Source: Pseudomonadota bacterium (lineage in GTDB: Bacteria; Pseudomonadota; Gammaproteobacteria; Xanthomonadales; Xanthomonadaceae). Taken from it: a DNA stretch of 64,000 bases. How positions within the stretch are numbered: the stretch's first letter is position 1; every line of letters starts with the position of its first letter. The notes under the pieces were generated by a model that was not told the DNA's origin, searched no databases, and was given only the letters and a program-made list of their open reading frames with translations. Positions 56,351 through 64,000 of this stretch are shown piece by piece. Both the position numbers and the translations under genes were made by a program. The DNA is taken from positions 18,315 through 82,314 of the forward strand of contig JAEWFT010000035.1 in NCBI GenBank assembly GCA_023388715.1, read 5' to 3'.

Positions 56351-57214
56351 TCAGAGGTCCTGCTGGTAGCGCACGTACGGGACGGCGTCGTCCTGTTCGC
56401 TGTTCGGCGAGAACGGATTCTTGCCGCGGGTCACCACGTTTTCCGCGCCCACGCTCAGCTGGCCGCTCCATGGCGTGCGCCAGGTCAGGCCGAGGCCCAG
56501 GCCTTGCCACACATTGCTTTCGCCGGGGACGTTCACCACCCGGCCGACCACGTTGGCGCTGAACGCGCCGATGCCGCCGCCGACGCTGACGCTGCGGGTG
56601 TTCCACTGGTCGGCCAGCTGCGGCACGTCGGTGGCCGGCACCAGGCGCGCGCGGGCGACGGTGCCGCCGACGCTGACGAAGCCGTCGCGGCTGATCGACT
56701 TCTCGGCGAACAGCGAGAAATCATTCTGTTCGAAGCGGGCGCCGCCGCCCTGGGCGGGACTGAGCCACGCCGGCAGGGTGTCGCGACCGCTACCGACCGC
56801 AACGCCGACCTTGGCGCCGCCCCGGCTGAGGCTCACGCCGGTGCTGCCGTGGCGGCTGCCGGTGCCGGGCTTGTCGTCCAGCGCGGCGAGCACGCAATTG
56901 CTGGCCAGCTGGCCGATGGTGGACGACAACCCGCTGCGGCGGTCGCACACCAGTGCCAGCGAATCGCCCGTCTGCAGGCCGTAGGTGGCCTCAAGGGTGG
57001 TCTTGCCAAAGCGCATGCGCGCGCCGGTGCCGGTGGTCGCGGTCGCCGGTTCCAGCAGCAGGAACGCCTCCAGCTTGCCGCTGTCCTTGTTCAGCACCGG
57101 CACCACCTGGCCCTCGCTGCGCTTGGCAGCCGGCCGCGATTGCGCATGCAGGCTGCCGCTGGCGAAGGCCAGGGCGAGCACGGCGGCGGCAAAGGGCATC
57201 AGGCGCATGGACAT
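56351..57214 (-). CDS. Unknown exported protein, possible outer-membrane barrel
   Basis: A 287-residue protein. A signal peptide ends at HAQ (about residue 25). The mature part has repeated Gly-rich amphipathic strands (GAKVGVAVGSG, FVSVGGTVARARLVPA, VSVGGGIGAFSANVVGRVV, LGLGLTWRTPW) and ends VPYVRYQQDL, consistent with a small beta-barrel, although the terminal residue is Leu rather than Phe. Cysteines in LVCDRRSG and ASNCVLA may form a disulfide. No family is recognised. It lies 21 bp upstream of the second sulfotransferase and may be in one operon with it. Confidence 0.75.
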   Translation of the reverse strand: MSMRLMPFAAAVLALAFASGSLHAQSRPAAKRSEGQVVPVLNKDSGKLEAFLLLEPATATTGTGARMRFGKTTLEATYGLQTGDSLALVCDRRSGLSSTIGQLASNCVLAALDDKPGTGSRHGSTGVSLSRGGAKVGVAVGSGRDTLPAWLSPAQGGGARFEQNDFSLFAEKSISRDGFVSVGGTVARARLVPATDVPQLADQWNTRSVSVGGGIGAFSANVVGRVVNVPGESNVWQGLGLGLTWRTPWSGQLSVGAENVVTRGKNPFSPNSEQDDAVPYVRYQQDL

Positions 57215-57294
57215 GGTTCAGGTCAGACCCGCCTGCGGTGGCGGAGTTCCCCTCGATAACGGACTTCGATCCTAGCGGGTTTATGTTTCTTTAA

Positions 57295-57324
57295 CAATGC
57301 GTCCCCCGCCTTGGCGGGACATTG
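57295..57324. terminator. Imperfect hairpin downstream of hslO
   Basis: CAATG...CATTG arms with GTCCC/GGGAC and GCC/GGC pairs inside. The T-tract is poor, so termination of hslO here is only possible. Confidence 0.3.
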
Positions 57325-57343
57325 CACCGGTGCTTGTTCAGGC

Positions 57344-58270
57344 TCAGTGCGCGGTATCCCCGGTCGGCAGGCCGGCGGCCGCCAGACGGAACAGTTCCTC
57401 CACCTTGCCGCCATCGAAACGGTATTCCTGACCGCAGAACTCGCAGGTGACCTTGGCTTCGCCGTCGCCGGCATCGACCGCGGCCCTGGCTTCCTCCTGT
57501 CCCAGCGAGACCAGCATCGCCTCCACCCGCGCCGCCGAGCAGGAACACCCGAAGCCCAGCGGCTTGCGCCCGACCAGTTCGGGCTCCTCCTCGTGGAACA
57601 GGCGGTGGATCAGCTCATCCGACTCCAGCGTCAGCAGTTCCGACGTACCCAGGGTATCGAACAGGGCGCCAACGCGGCGGAAGCCGTCGCTGTCGCCGGC
57701 ATCGCCCGGGAGCTTCTGCAGCATCAGGCCCGCGGCGTGCCGGCCATCGCAGGCCAGCAGCAGGCGGGTGGGAAGCTGCTCCGACTGGCGGAAGTAGTCC
57801 TCGAACGCATGGTCGAGCCGGTCCGCCTGCAAGGCCACCAGTCCCTGGTAGCGCACGGGCTCGCCGCCGCCAAGCGCGGGGTTCTCGATGGTGATCGCCA
57901 GCAGCGCGTCCTCGCCCAGCGCGCGCAGGTCGCGCGAGGGCGGCGGGGCGTCCGGATCCAGGCGGACGATGCCGCGCAGGGTGCCGGCGGCGGTGCATTC
58001 GGCGAACAGCGCGCGGATCGCGCCGCTGCTGCGCAGCTGCACCGACAGGCGGCCATCCACCTTGGCATGGCCGGTGAACAGCGCGCAGGCGGCCGCGGCC
58101 TCGCCGAGCAGTTCGCTGGCGGCGGGCGGATAGACGGCGCGCTCGGCAATGGCCTGCCAGGTCGCGTCCAGCCGCACGGCGACGCCGCGCACGCCCGCAG
58201 CAGGCAACAGGAAGCGCACCAAGGCATCGGTGCTGGGGGAAGGGGCGGGCGCGGAGGCGGTCTCGGGCAT
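57344..58270 (-). CDS. hslO: Redox-regulated chaperone Hsp33
   Basis: A 308-residue holdase that protects unfolding proteins during oxidative stress. The C-terminal zinc switch is present: CSCS near residue 245 and CEFC near residue 280, the four cysteines that release zinc and form disulfides when oxidised. The core has GEAAAACALFTGHAKVDGRLSVQL and RLDPDAPPPSRDLRALG. The N-terminal Ala/Pro/Ser stretch is somewhat longer than in E. coli. Confidence 0.95.
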   Translation of the reverse strand: MPETASAPAPSPSTDALVRFLLPAAGVRGVAVRLDATWQAIAERAVYPPAASELLGEAAAACALFTGHAKVDGRLSVQLRSSGAIRALFAECTAAGTLRGIVRLDPDAPPPSRDLRALGEDALLAITIENPALGGGEPVRYQGLVALQADRLDHAFEDYFRQSEQLPTRLLLACDGRHAAGLMLQKLPGDAGDSDGFRRVGALFDTLGTSELLTLESDELIHRLFHEEEPELVGRKPLGFGCSCSAARVEAMLVSLGQEEARAAVDAGDGEAKVTCEFCGQEYRFDGGKVEELFRLAAAGLPTGDTAH

Positions 58271-58338
58271 GGCGGTATCGTGCGCCCGGCCGCATGCGGA
58301 TAATGCGGCGGGCAGGAAAAATTGGGGTGGCAGTCTAG

Positions 58339-59112
58339 ATGGGGCGTGGGAACGGGAATCGCAAGGCGAAGCGCGGCCGTCGCTGGCGCGGCTGGTGGTG
58401 GAAGCTACCGATGCTGCTGGCAGGGTTCAGCGTGGCCCAGGTGCTGGCGCTGCGCTTCATCGATCCACCGTTCTCCGCGTTCATGGCCGCGCGCCAGTTC
58501 GAAGCGCTGCTGGCGCGCGACTGGGAGTTCCGGATCGCGCATGACTGGCGTGACCTCGACCGCATCTCGCCGCAACTGCCGCTGGCGCTGGTGGCCGCCG
58601 AGGACCAGAACTTCGCCCGCCATCGCGGCTTCGACCTGGCGGCGATCGAGCAGGCGCAGGCGCACAACCAGCGCATGATCGAACGGGCGGAGAAGCGCGG
58701 TACCCCCGTGCGGCGCCTGCGTGGCGCCAGCACCATCAGCCAGCAGACCGCCAAGAACCTGTTCCTGTGGCAGGGCACCGGCGCGACGCGCTGGCTGCGC
58801 AAGGGACTGGAGGCGTGGTACACGGCGCTGATCGAGGTGCTGTGGCCGAAGCGGCGGATCCTGGAGGTCTACGCCAACATCGCCGAGTTCGGCGACGGCA
58901 TTTACGGCGGGCAGGCGGCGGCACGCAGCTACTTCCGCAAGGACGCCTCGCGGCTGACCGCCGCAGAGGCGGCGCGGCTGGCGGCGGTGTTACCCAGCCC
59001 GCGCCGCTACAGCGTGTCGCGGCCCGGCCCCTACATGCAGCGCCGCAGCGGCCAGATCCAGCGGCAGATGCGGGCGATCGGCGGCACCGCCTACCTTGAC
59101 GGCTTGGACTGA
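58339..59112 (+). CDS. mtgA: Monofunctional biosynthetic peptidoglycan transglycosylase
   Basis: A 257-residue GT51 enzyme that polymerises lipid II into glycan strands. A basic N-terminus is followed by one membrane helix (about 23-40). The catalytic motif AAEDQNFARHRGFD carries the essential Glu, followed by RGASTISQQTAKNLFLWQG, KRRILEVYANIAEFG and GIYGGQAAARSYF. There is no transpeptidase domain. It is divergent from hslO with a 68-bp gap. Confidence 0.95.
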   Translation: MGRGNGNRKAKRGRRWRGWWWKLPMLLAGFSVAQVLALRFIDPPFSAFMAARQFEALLARDWEFRIAHDWRDLDRISPQLPLALVAAEDQNFARHRGFDLAAIEQAQAHNQRMIERAEKRGTPVRRLRGASTISQQTAKNLFLWQGTGATRWLRKGLEAWYTALIEVLWPKRRILEVYANIAEFGDGIYGGQAAARSYFRKDASRLTAAEAARLAAVLPSPRRYSVSRPGPYMQRRSGQIQRQMRAIGGTAYLDGLD

Positions 59113-59137
59113 GCGCGGCGCCGGGCATACTGCGACC

Positions 59138-60172
59138 ATGCCCAGCGCCCCCCACGACCGCCTGACCCTGGTCATCGCCGCCTTCAACGAGGCCGATGCG
59201 CTGCCGGCGCTGTGGCCGCGGATCGCGACCGCGCTGGAGGCGATCGAGCGCGAGGGGCTGGAGGCGCGGGTGCTGTTCGTCGACGATGGCAGCCGCGACG
59301 GCACCTGGGACAGGTTGCGCGGGATCGCCAATGCGGACCGTCGGGTGGCGCTGCTGCGGCTGTCGCGCAACTTCGGCAAGGAAGCCGCGCTGACCGCCGG
59401 CCTCGACCGCGTGGAGCGCGGCGCGGCGCTGATCCTCGATGCCGATGGCCAGGACCCGCCGGAGATGGCCCCGGCCTTCATCGCCAAGTGGCGCGAGGGC
59501 TATGACGACGTCCACGGCACCCGCACCGTGCGCGATGGCGAGGGTTGGCTCAAGCGGGCCACCGCGCATGGCTTCTACCGGGTGATCGGGCGGATGTCGC
59601 ACACGCCGATCCCGCGCGACACCGGCGATTTCCGGTTGCTGTCGCCGCGCGCGCTGGCGGCGCTGCGTCAGTTGCGCGAGCGCCACCGCTTCATGAAGGG
59701 CCTGTTCGGCTGGGTCGGCTTCAACCAGGTCGCGATCCCCTACCAGCGCGACGGCCGCGTCGCCGGCCACAGCAAGTTCAACCTGTGGAGGCTGTGGAAC
59801 TTCGCGCTGGAGGGCATCACCAGCTTCAGTACCGCGCCGTTGCGCGTGGCCACCTACCTGGGCGTCGCCACCGCCTTCGTCGCCTTCGTGTACGGCAGCT
59901 GGATCATCGTCAAGGCGCTGTTCTGGGGCGACCCCGTCGCTGGCTGGCCGACGATGATGTCGGTGATCCTGTTCCTGGGCGGCGTGCAACTGGTGGCGCT
60001 GGGGCTGATTGGGGAGTACCTCGGTCGCCTGTACGACGAGTCCAAGCAGCGTCCGCTGTACCTGGTCGATGCGTGGCGCCCCGCGGACGCGGTATCCTCG
60101 GAGGCACCCGGGGACGCGCAAGGAGTACGCCATGCGTACGGTCAGGCAGTTGTTGGAGAGCAAGCCAGCTGA
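59138..60172 (+). CDS. GT2 glycosyltransferase, GtrB/DPM1-like
   Basis: A 344-residue inner-membrane glycosyltransferase. The GT-A domain includes LVIAAFNEADALPALW, the metal and sugar-nucleotide motif VLFVDDGSRDGTWDRL, NFGKEAALTAGLD, ILDADGQDPPE and GDFRLLSPRAL. Two membrane helices at about 235-265 and 275-300 end in GEYLGRLYDESKQRPLYLV, the pattern of bactoprenol-phosphate glycosyltransferases. It probably loads a sugar on undecaprenyl phosphate for envelope modification. The 3' end overlaps the CBS gene by 41 bp. Confidence 0.9.
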   Translation: MPSAPHDRLTLVIAAFNEADALPALWPRIATALEAIEREGLEARVLFVDDGSRDGTWDRLRGIANADRRVALLRLSRNFGKEAALTAGLDRVERGAALILDADGQDPPEMAPAFIAKWREGYDDVHGTRTVRDGEGWLKRATAHGFYRVIGRMSHTPIPRDTGDFRLLSPRALAALRQLRERHRFMKGLFGWVGFNQVAIPYQRDGRVAGHSKFNLWRLWNFALEGITSFSTAPLRVATYLGVATAFVAFVYGSWIIVKALFWGDPVAGWPTMMSVILFLGGVQLVALGLIGEYLGRLYDESKQRPLYLVDAWRPADAVSSEAPGDAQGVRHAYGQAVVGEQAS

Positions 60173-60560
60173 GGTGGTCTCGATCGGGCCGGACGCTCCG
60201 GTCATCGACGCGGTGCGGCGGATGGCCGAGCGCGGGATCGGGGCATTGCTGGTGATGGAGGGCCCGCGGCTGGCCGGCATCCTCTCGGAGCGCGACTACG
60301 CGCGCAAGATCGTGCTGCAGGGCCGCTCATCGCATGACACGCCGGTGCGCGACATCATGACCGCCGACGTCATCACCGTCGCGCCCGGCGATTCCTCCGA
60401 CCACTGCATGCAGCTGGTGACCCATCGCCGCATCCGCCACCTGCCGGTGATGGAGCGCGGCGAGGTGGTGGGCGTGCTGTCGATCGGCGACCTGGTGCGC
60501 GCGGTGATCGAGGAGCAGCAGCAGGAACTCGAGCAGCTGCAGCGCTACATCGCCGGCTGA
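60132..60560 (+). CDS. CBS-domain pair protein
   Basis: A 142-residue protein made of two CBS motifs (about 15-60 and 78-130): VVSIGPDAPVIDAVRRMAERGIGALLVME and ITVAPGDSSDHCMQLVTHRRIRHLPVME, each quoted in part. Such pairs bind adenosine nucleotides or SAM. No other domain is fused. AAGGAG lies before the ATG at 60132, inside the end of the glycosyltransferase gene, so the two are co-transcribed. Confidence 0.9.
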   Translation: MRTVRQLLESKPAEVVSIGPDAPVIDAVRRMAERGIGALLVMEGPRLAGILSERDYARKIVLQGRSSHDTPVRDIMTADVITVAPGDSSDHCMQLVTHRRIRHLPVMERGEVVGVLSIGDLVRAVIEEQQQELEQLQRYIAG

Positions 60561-60566
60561 GGCGCC

Positions 60567-62561
60567 TCAGCGCGCGTAGCGCCCGCCGCAGTTGGAGTCC
60601 TTGCCCGGGCCGGGTTCGAAGGTGGCCAGCAGCGCTGCAGGTGGCGCGATCTGGGCGAGAGCCAGCGCCAGCGCGGCGCGCAGCCCGACCCGCGCCATGT
60701 CCGGGCGGAACGAGGGATCCTTGAAGGTCCCGCCGACCAGCAGCGGCGCACGGAACACGAACAGGCTGCGATCCTTCGGGCGCGGCCGCAGCTTCAAGTC
60801 GAGCGTTTCATCGCGCAGGCTGACCTGGCCCTCGCCGACCAGGATCGTGTCGGTGGTGTCGAAGGCAAGGCTGCGGGTGCTCATCACCCCGTTCTTTACC
60901 GTGAAGTCGCCCCAGGCGCAGCGGATGGGGACGCGGCGGTCCTTGGTGAGCAGGAACTTCAGCGCCTCCTGCACGTCGAGCCCCGCCAGTTCCATCACCA
61001 GGTTGCTGATCTGGCCACTGCCCATGCCGACCGAGACATCGCCGTCGGCGCTGCCCAGCATTTTCGCGACCGAGTTGCCGCGCCCGGCCAGCGCCATCTC
61101 GCCGCTGACCCGGCCAATGGCGTCCTTGGCCACCTCCGGCGTCGGCAGCAGCTGGCGCAGCTCCAGCCTGCGCGCGGCCACCTGCGCGCGGGTGCGGATC
61201 GGCGCCTCGCGCGCGTCCATGCGGATGGTGGAGCGGATGTCGCCACCGGCAATGCCGAAATTCAGCGGCTCCAGCCGCAGCAGGCCGTTGTCGAGGAACA
61301 GGTGCGCGTCCATGTCGTCCAGCGGCAGCGAGGGCGCATTGATGCGGTGCGCCTTCAGCCGCACGTCGGCGTCCATGGCGCGCAGGCGATCGAGTTCGTA
61401 GGGGCGATCCGGCAGCAGGCGCGGGCTTGCCTTCTGGGTCGCAGCGCGTGCGGCGAGCTCGGGATTGGTGGATTCGCCGGGCTGCGGCGCACCGCCGAGG
61501 AAGCCGGCGAGGTCATCGATGTCCAGGCGCCGCGACTGCAGGTTGGCCTTGAGGAAGGGGCGGGGCCCGCCGGTGGTGACCGCGGCGTCGCCGGCCAGGT
61601 CGCTGTCGCCGACCTTGCCGGTGAAACCGTCGTAGTGCCAGGTGGTCTTCTTCGCTGCGGGCACGTCTTTGGTGAGGCGCCCGTCGAGCGCGAACGGCGG
61701 TGTGTCCGGCGTGGCCACGCCAATGAGCGGGTACAGGTCGGCGAGGTTCTTGCCGGACAACGCCAGCTTGAGGTCGAAGTCGCGGAAGCGCAGCGGGTCG
61801 AGCAGGGTGCCCCGGGCATGCGCGCGGGTGGCGCCGGCGGTGGCGCGCATGTCGATGCGATAGGGGCGCCTTGCATCGCGCAGTTCCAGTGGCGACTCGG
61901 CGGTGCCCTCGACGGAGAACGCATTGCCGTTCCAGCGACCGCCGCCCTCCACCGCGATCGGGGGTTCGGCATCGCCCTTGCGGCGCGGCCGGCTGGCCAG
62001 CGCAACCTTGATGTCGGTCCTGCGGCTCGGCTCCACGAAGGTCAGCGTGCCGTCGTCGATGTGCACGTTGCGGAACTCCGGCAGCTCCCCGCCCTCGTCC
62101 TTGCGGTCGAACACCCAGTTTCCGAGGCCCTTGGCATCGCGCTGCAGGTGCAGCACCGGCGTGTCGAGCGCGATCCGCGGGATCTGCACGTCCCCGCGCA
62201 ACAGCGGCCAGAGCCGCAGGTCGAACTCCAGTTCGCCCACCCGCGCCATCTGCTTCTCGCGCGCCCAGGCGGCGTTGGCGAAGCGCAGGCCGCCGGCGCT
62301 GATGGTGGCGGTACTGCCGAGGTCGACGTCGAGGTCGCCCTCGATCCGGAACTCGCGCCCGGTCTCGCGGGTCACCTTGCGCTCGATCGGACCCTTGAAC
62401 CAGTTCCAGTCCCAGAGCAGCACCAATACCACGATCGCCAGCACCAGCACGCCAAGCGCGGTCAACCACGGATGCCGGGTGACCGGGTTGCCGCGGCGCG
62501 TTGCGTTCGGTTCCTGCTCAGGGCCGGCGGCAGGCGCGGGTTCGGGCGTCGGAGCATTCAC
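60567..62561 (-). CDS. AsmA-family inner-membrane protein
   Basis: A 664-residue protein with a short cytoplasmic Pro-rich N-terminus, one membrane helix (LTALGVLVLAIVVLVLLW) and a long beta-rich periplasmic part. The N-terminal GREFRIEGDLDVDLGSTATI and the C-terminal GEMALAGRGNSVAKMLGSADG-type stretch are AsmA hallmarks (chorein-like lipid-transport bridges). It probably helps keep outer-membrane lipid balance. A TTG at 62585 could add eight residues; GTG at 62561 is preferred. It is convergent with the CBS gene with a gap of six bases. Confidence 0.88.
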   Translation of the reverse strand: MNAPTPEPAPAAGPEQEPNATRRGNPVTRHPWLTALGVLVLAIVVLVLLWDWNWFKGPIERKVTRETGREFRIEGDLDVDLGSTATISAGGLRFANAAWAREKQMARVGELEFDLRLWPLLRGDVQIPRIALDTPVLHLQRDAKGLGNWVFDRKDEGGELPEFRNVHIDDGTLTFVEPSRRTDIKVALASRPRRKGDAEPPIAVEGGGRWNGNAFSVEGTAESPLELRDARRPYRIDMRATAGATRAHARGTLLDPLRFRDFDLKLALSGKNLADLYPLIGVATPDTPPFALDGRLTKDVPAAKKTTWHYDGFTGKVGDSDLAGDAAVTTGGPRPFLKANLQSRRLDIDDLAGFLGGAPQPGESTNPELAARAATQKASPRLLPDRPYELDRLRAMDADVRLKAHRINAPSLPLDDMDAHLFLDNGLLRLEPLNFGIAGGDIRSTIRMDAREAPIRTRAQVAARRLELRQLLPTPEVAKDAIGRVSGEMALAGRGNSVAKMLGSADGDVSVGMGSGQISNLVMELAGLDVQEALKFLLTKDRRVPIRCAWGDFTVKNGVMSTRSLAFDTTDTILVGEGQVSLRDETLDLKLRPRPKDRSLFVFRAPLLVGGTFKDPSFRPDMARVGLRAALALALAQIAPPAALLATFEPGPGKDSNCGGRYAR

Positions 62562-62634
62562 GCGGCCACGGTGGCGGCCGCGCAATCAAGGCATGGTGAA
62601 ACGCCGGGCGCGGGTTTCGCGCCGATTCACGCCC

Positions 62635-64000
62635 TCAGCCGGCGTCGACCGCGTGCGCGTGCTCGCGGGTCGCCAGGAACTCGACGCCGGGCGCGCGTTC
62701 CTGCGCCAGCTGCAGGTTGACCCGCGAGGGCGCCAGATAGACCAGGTGCCCCGCGGCGTCCAGCGCGAGGTTCATCGCATTCTTCTCGCGGAACTCCTCG
62801 AGTTTTTTGGCGTCGTTGCACCGGATCCAGCGCGCGGTCGCCACCTGCACCTGCTCGAACTGCGCTTCCACACCGTATTCGTCCTTCAGCCGGTAGGCGA
62901 CCACGTCGAACTGCAGCACGCCCACCGCGCCCAGGATCAGGTCGTTGCTCATCAGCGGCCGGAAGAACTGGGTCGCGCCTTCCTCGCTGAGCTGGGCCAG
63001 CCCCTTCTGCAGCTGCTTGAGCTTGAGCGGATCGCGCAGGCGCGCGCGGCGGAACAGTTCCGGCGCGAAGTTGGGGATGCCGGTGAACGCCAGCGGCTCG
63101 CCTTCGGTGAAGGTATCGCCGATCGAGATGGTGCCGTGGTTGTGGATGCCGATCACGTCGCCCGGATAGGCGCTCTCGGCGATCTCGCGGTCGGAGGCCA
63201 TGAAGGTGAGCGCATTGGCCAGTTTCACTTCCTTGCCGCTGCGCGGATGGAAGGCCTTCATGCCGGCGCTGAACTTGCCCGAGCACACGCGCATGAAGGC
63301 GACGCGGTCGCGGTGCATCGGGTCCATGTTGGCCTGGATCTTGAACACGAAGCCGGTCAGCCGGGGTTCGCTGGCCTCGACCGCGCGCGTGGTGGTTGCG
63401 CGCGGGCGGGGTGGCGGCGCGTGTTCGACGAAGAAGTCGAGCAGCGGCTGCACGCCGAAGTTGTTGACGCCCGAGCCGAAGAACACCGGCGCCTGTTCGC
63501 CGCGCAGGTAGGCCTCGCGGTCGAACGCATGGCTGGCGCCCTCGACCAGTTCCAGTTCGTCGCGCAGTTCCGCGAGCATCGGCGCGCCGATCGCGGCTTC
63601 CACGCGCGGATCATCGATCGACGGATAGATCGTCGAGTCCTGGCGGGTGTGGTTCTTGCCGGCCTCGTACAGGTGCACCTCGCCGCTGAGCAGATGAACC
63701 ACGCCCTTCAGGCGCTTGCCCATGCCGATCGGCCAGGTCACCGGCGCGCACTGGATCTTCAGCACGCTCTCGATCTCGTCGAGCAGTTCGATCGGGTCGC
63801 GCCCTTCGCGGTCGAGCTTGTTGATGAAGGTCATGATCGGCGTGTCGCGCAGCCGGCAGACCTCCATCAGCTTGATCGTGCGCTCCTCCACGCCCTTGGC
63901 GACGTCGATCACCATCAGCGCCGAGTCCACCGCGGTGAGCACGCGGTAGGTGTCCTCGCCGAAGTCGGCGTGGCCGGGGGTGTCGAGCAGGTTGACGATG
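62635..64000 (-). CDS. prfC: Peptide chain release factor 3, 5' end outside window
   Basis: The reading frame runs off the right edge; about 454 C-terminal residues are visible. The GTPase motifs [16 protein letters not shown] (G3) and [18 protein letters not shown] (G4) are of the RF3 type. Further on are [17 protein letters not shown] and the C-terminal domain with [19 protein letters not shown]3 removes RF1 and RF2 from the ribosome after termination. The start and the first ~75 residues lie beyond 64000. Confidence 0.95.
   Translation of the reverse strand, partial: IVNLLDTPGHADFGEDTYRVLTAVDSALMVIDVAKGVEERTIKLMEVCRLRDTPIMTFINKLDREGRDPIELLDEIESVLKIQCAPVTWPIGMGKRLKGVVHLLSGEVHLYEAGKNHTRQDSTIYPSIDDPRVEAAIGAPMLAELRDELELVEGASHAFDREAYLRGEQAPVFFGSGVNNFGVQPLLDFFVEHAPPPRPRATTTRAVEASEPRLTGFVFKIQANMDPMHRDRVAFMRVCSGKFSAGMKAFHPRSGKEVKLANALTFMASDREIAESAYPGDVIGIHNHGTISIGDTFTEGEPLAFTGIPNFAPELFRRARLRDPLKLKQLQKGLAQLSEEGATQFFRPLMSNDLILGAVGVLQFDVVAYRLKDEYGVEAQFEQVQVATARWIRCNDAKKLEEFREKNAMNLALDAAGHLVYLAPSRVNLQLAQERAPGVEFLATREHAHAVDAG

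Overview
The window is ordinary chromosomal DNA from a very GC-rich gammaproteobacterium. Gene content and protein style point to the Xanthomonadaceae/Lysobacteraceae (Lysobacter, Luteimonas or Stenotrophomonas-like): an ahcY-metF pair behind an SAH riboswitch, a TonB-dependent receptor of the Xanthomonad type, a GDSL autotransporter esterase, RimK, FadE with a TetR neighbour, and a KPAAKKA-type histone H1-like protein. No insertion sequence, prophage, integrase or CRISPR array was seen. Two genes run off the ends: an SLC13-type permease at the left and prfC at the right.

Left part (1-20 kb): a thiS-thiG-trmB-permease cluster; a secreted esterase autotransporter; tRNA-Gly(CCC) with promoter and terminator; rimK; an OmpR-type two-component system facing ilvE; two tandem secreted paralogues; and a methyl-cycle block (metF, ahcY with SAH riboswitch, metK) interrupted by an ABC-F ATPase and an S9 peptidase.

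19.4-27.3 kb holds the most unusual locus: a tightly packed six-gene unit on the minus strand. It encodes a small unknown protein, two paralogous ECF-type sigma factors, a 1416-residue membrane Ser/Thr kinase with a beta-propeller-like sensor, a small exported receiver-like protein and an outer-membrane beta-barrel. It reads as a complete envelope-to-transcription signalling pathway.

27.3-35.7 kb: dusB, ribokinase and a NupG-type nucleoside permease; a GDT1-type manganese exporter; the qmcA-nfeD pair; gcvT and gcvH. They are followed by an approximately 790-bp non-coding stretch with several inverted repeats and an apparent stand-alone RNA gene of about 190 nt (perfect -35 box, rho-independent terminator, paired ends), then the histone H1-like gene.

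35.8-48.4 kb: a class C beta-lactamase-like hydrolase, LemA with a TerB-tailed M48 protease, a GMC oxidoreductase, an Npt-like nucleotide transporter, fadE plus a thioesterase-like gene regulated by an adjacent TetR through an inverted repeat in the fadE promoter, and pckG.

48.4-64 kb: a 387-bp structured intergenic region, a TonB-dependent receptor, two TPR-sulfotransferases flanking a PKMT-like methyltransferase (a possible protein-modification locus), an unknown envelope protein, Hsp33, MtgA, a GT2 glycosyltransferase overlapping a CBS-domain protein, an AsmA-family protein and prfC.
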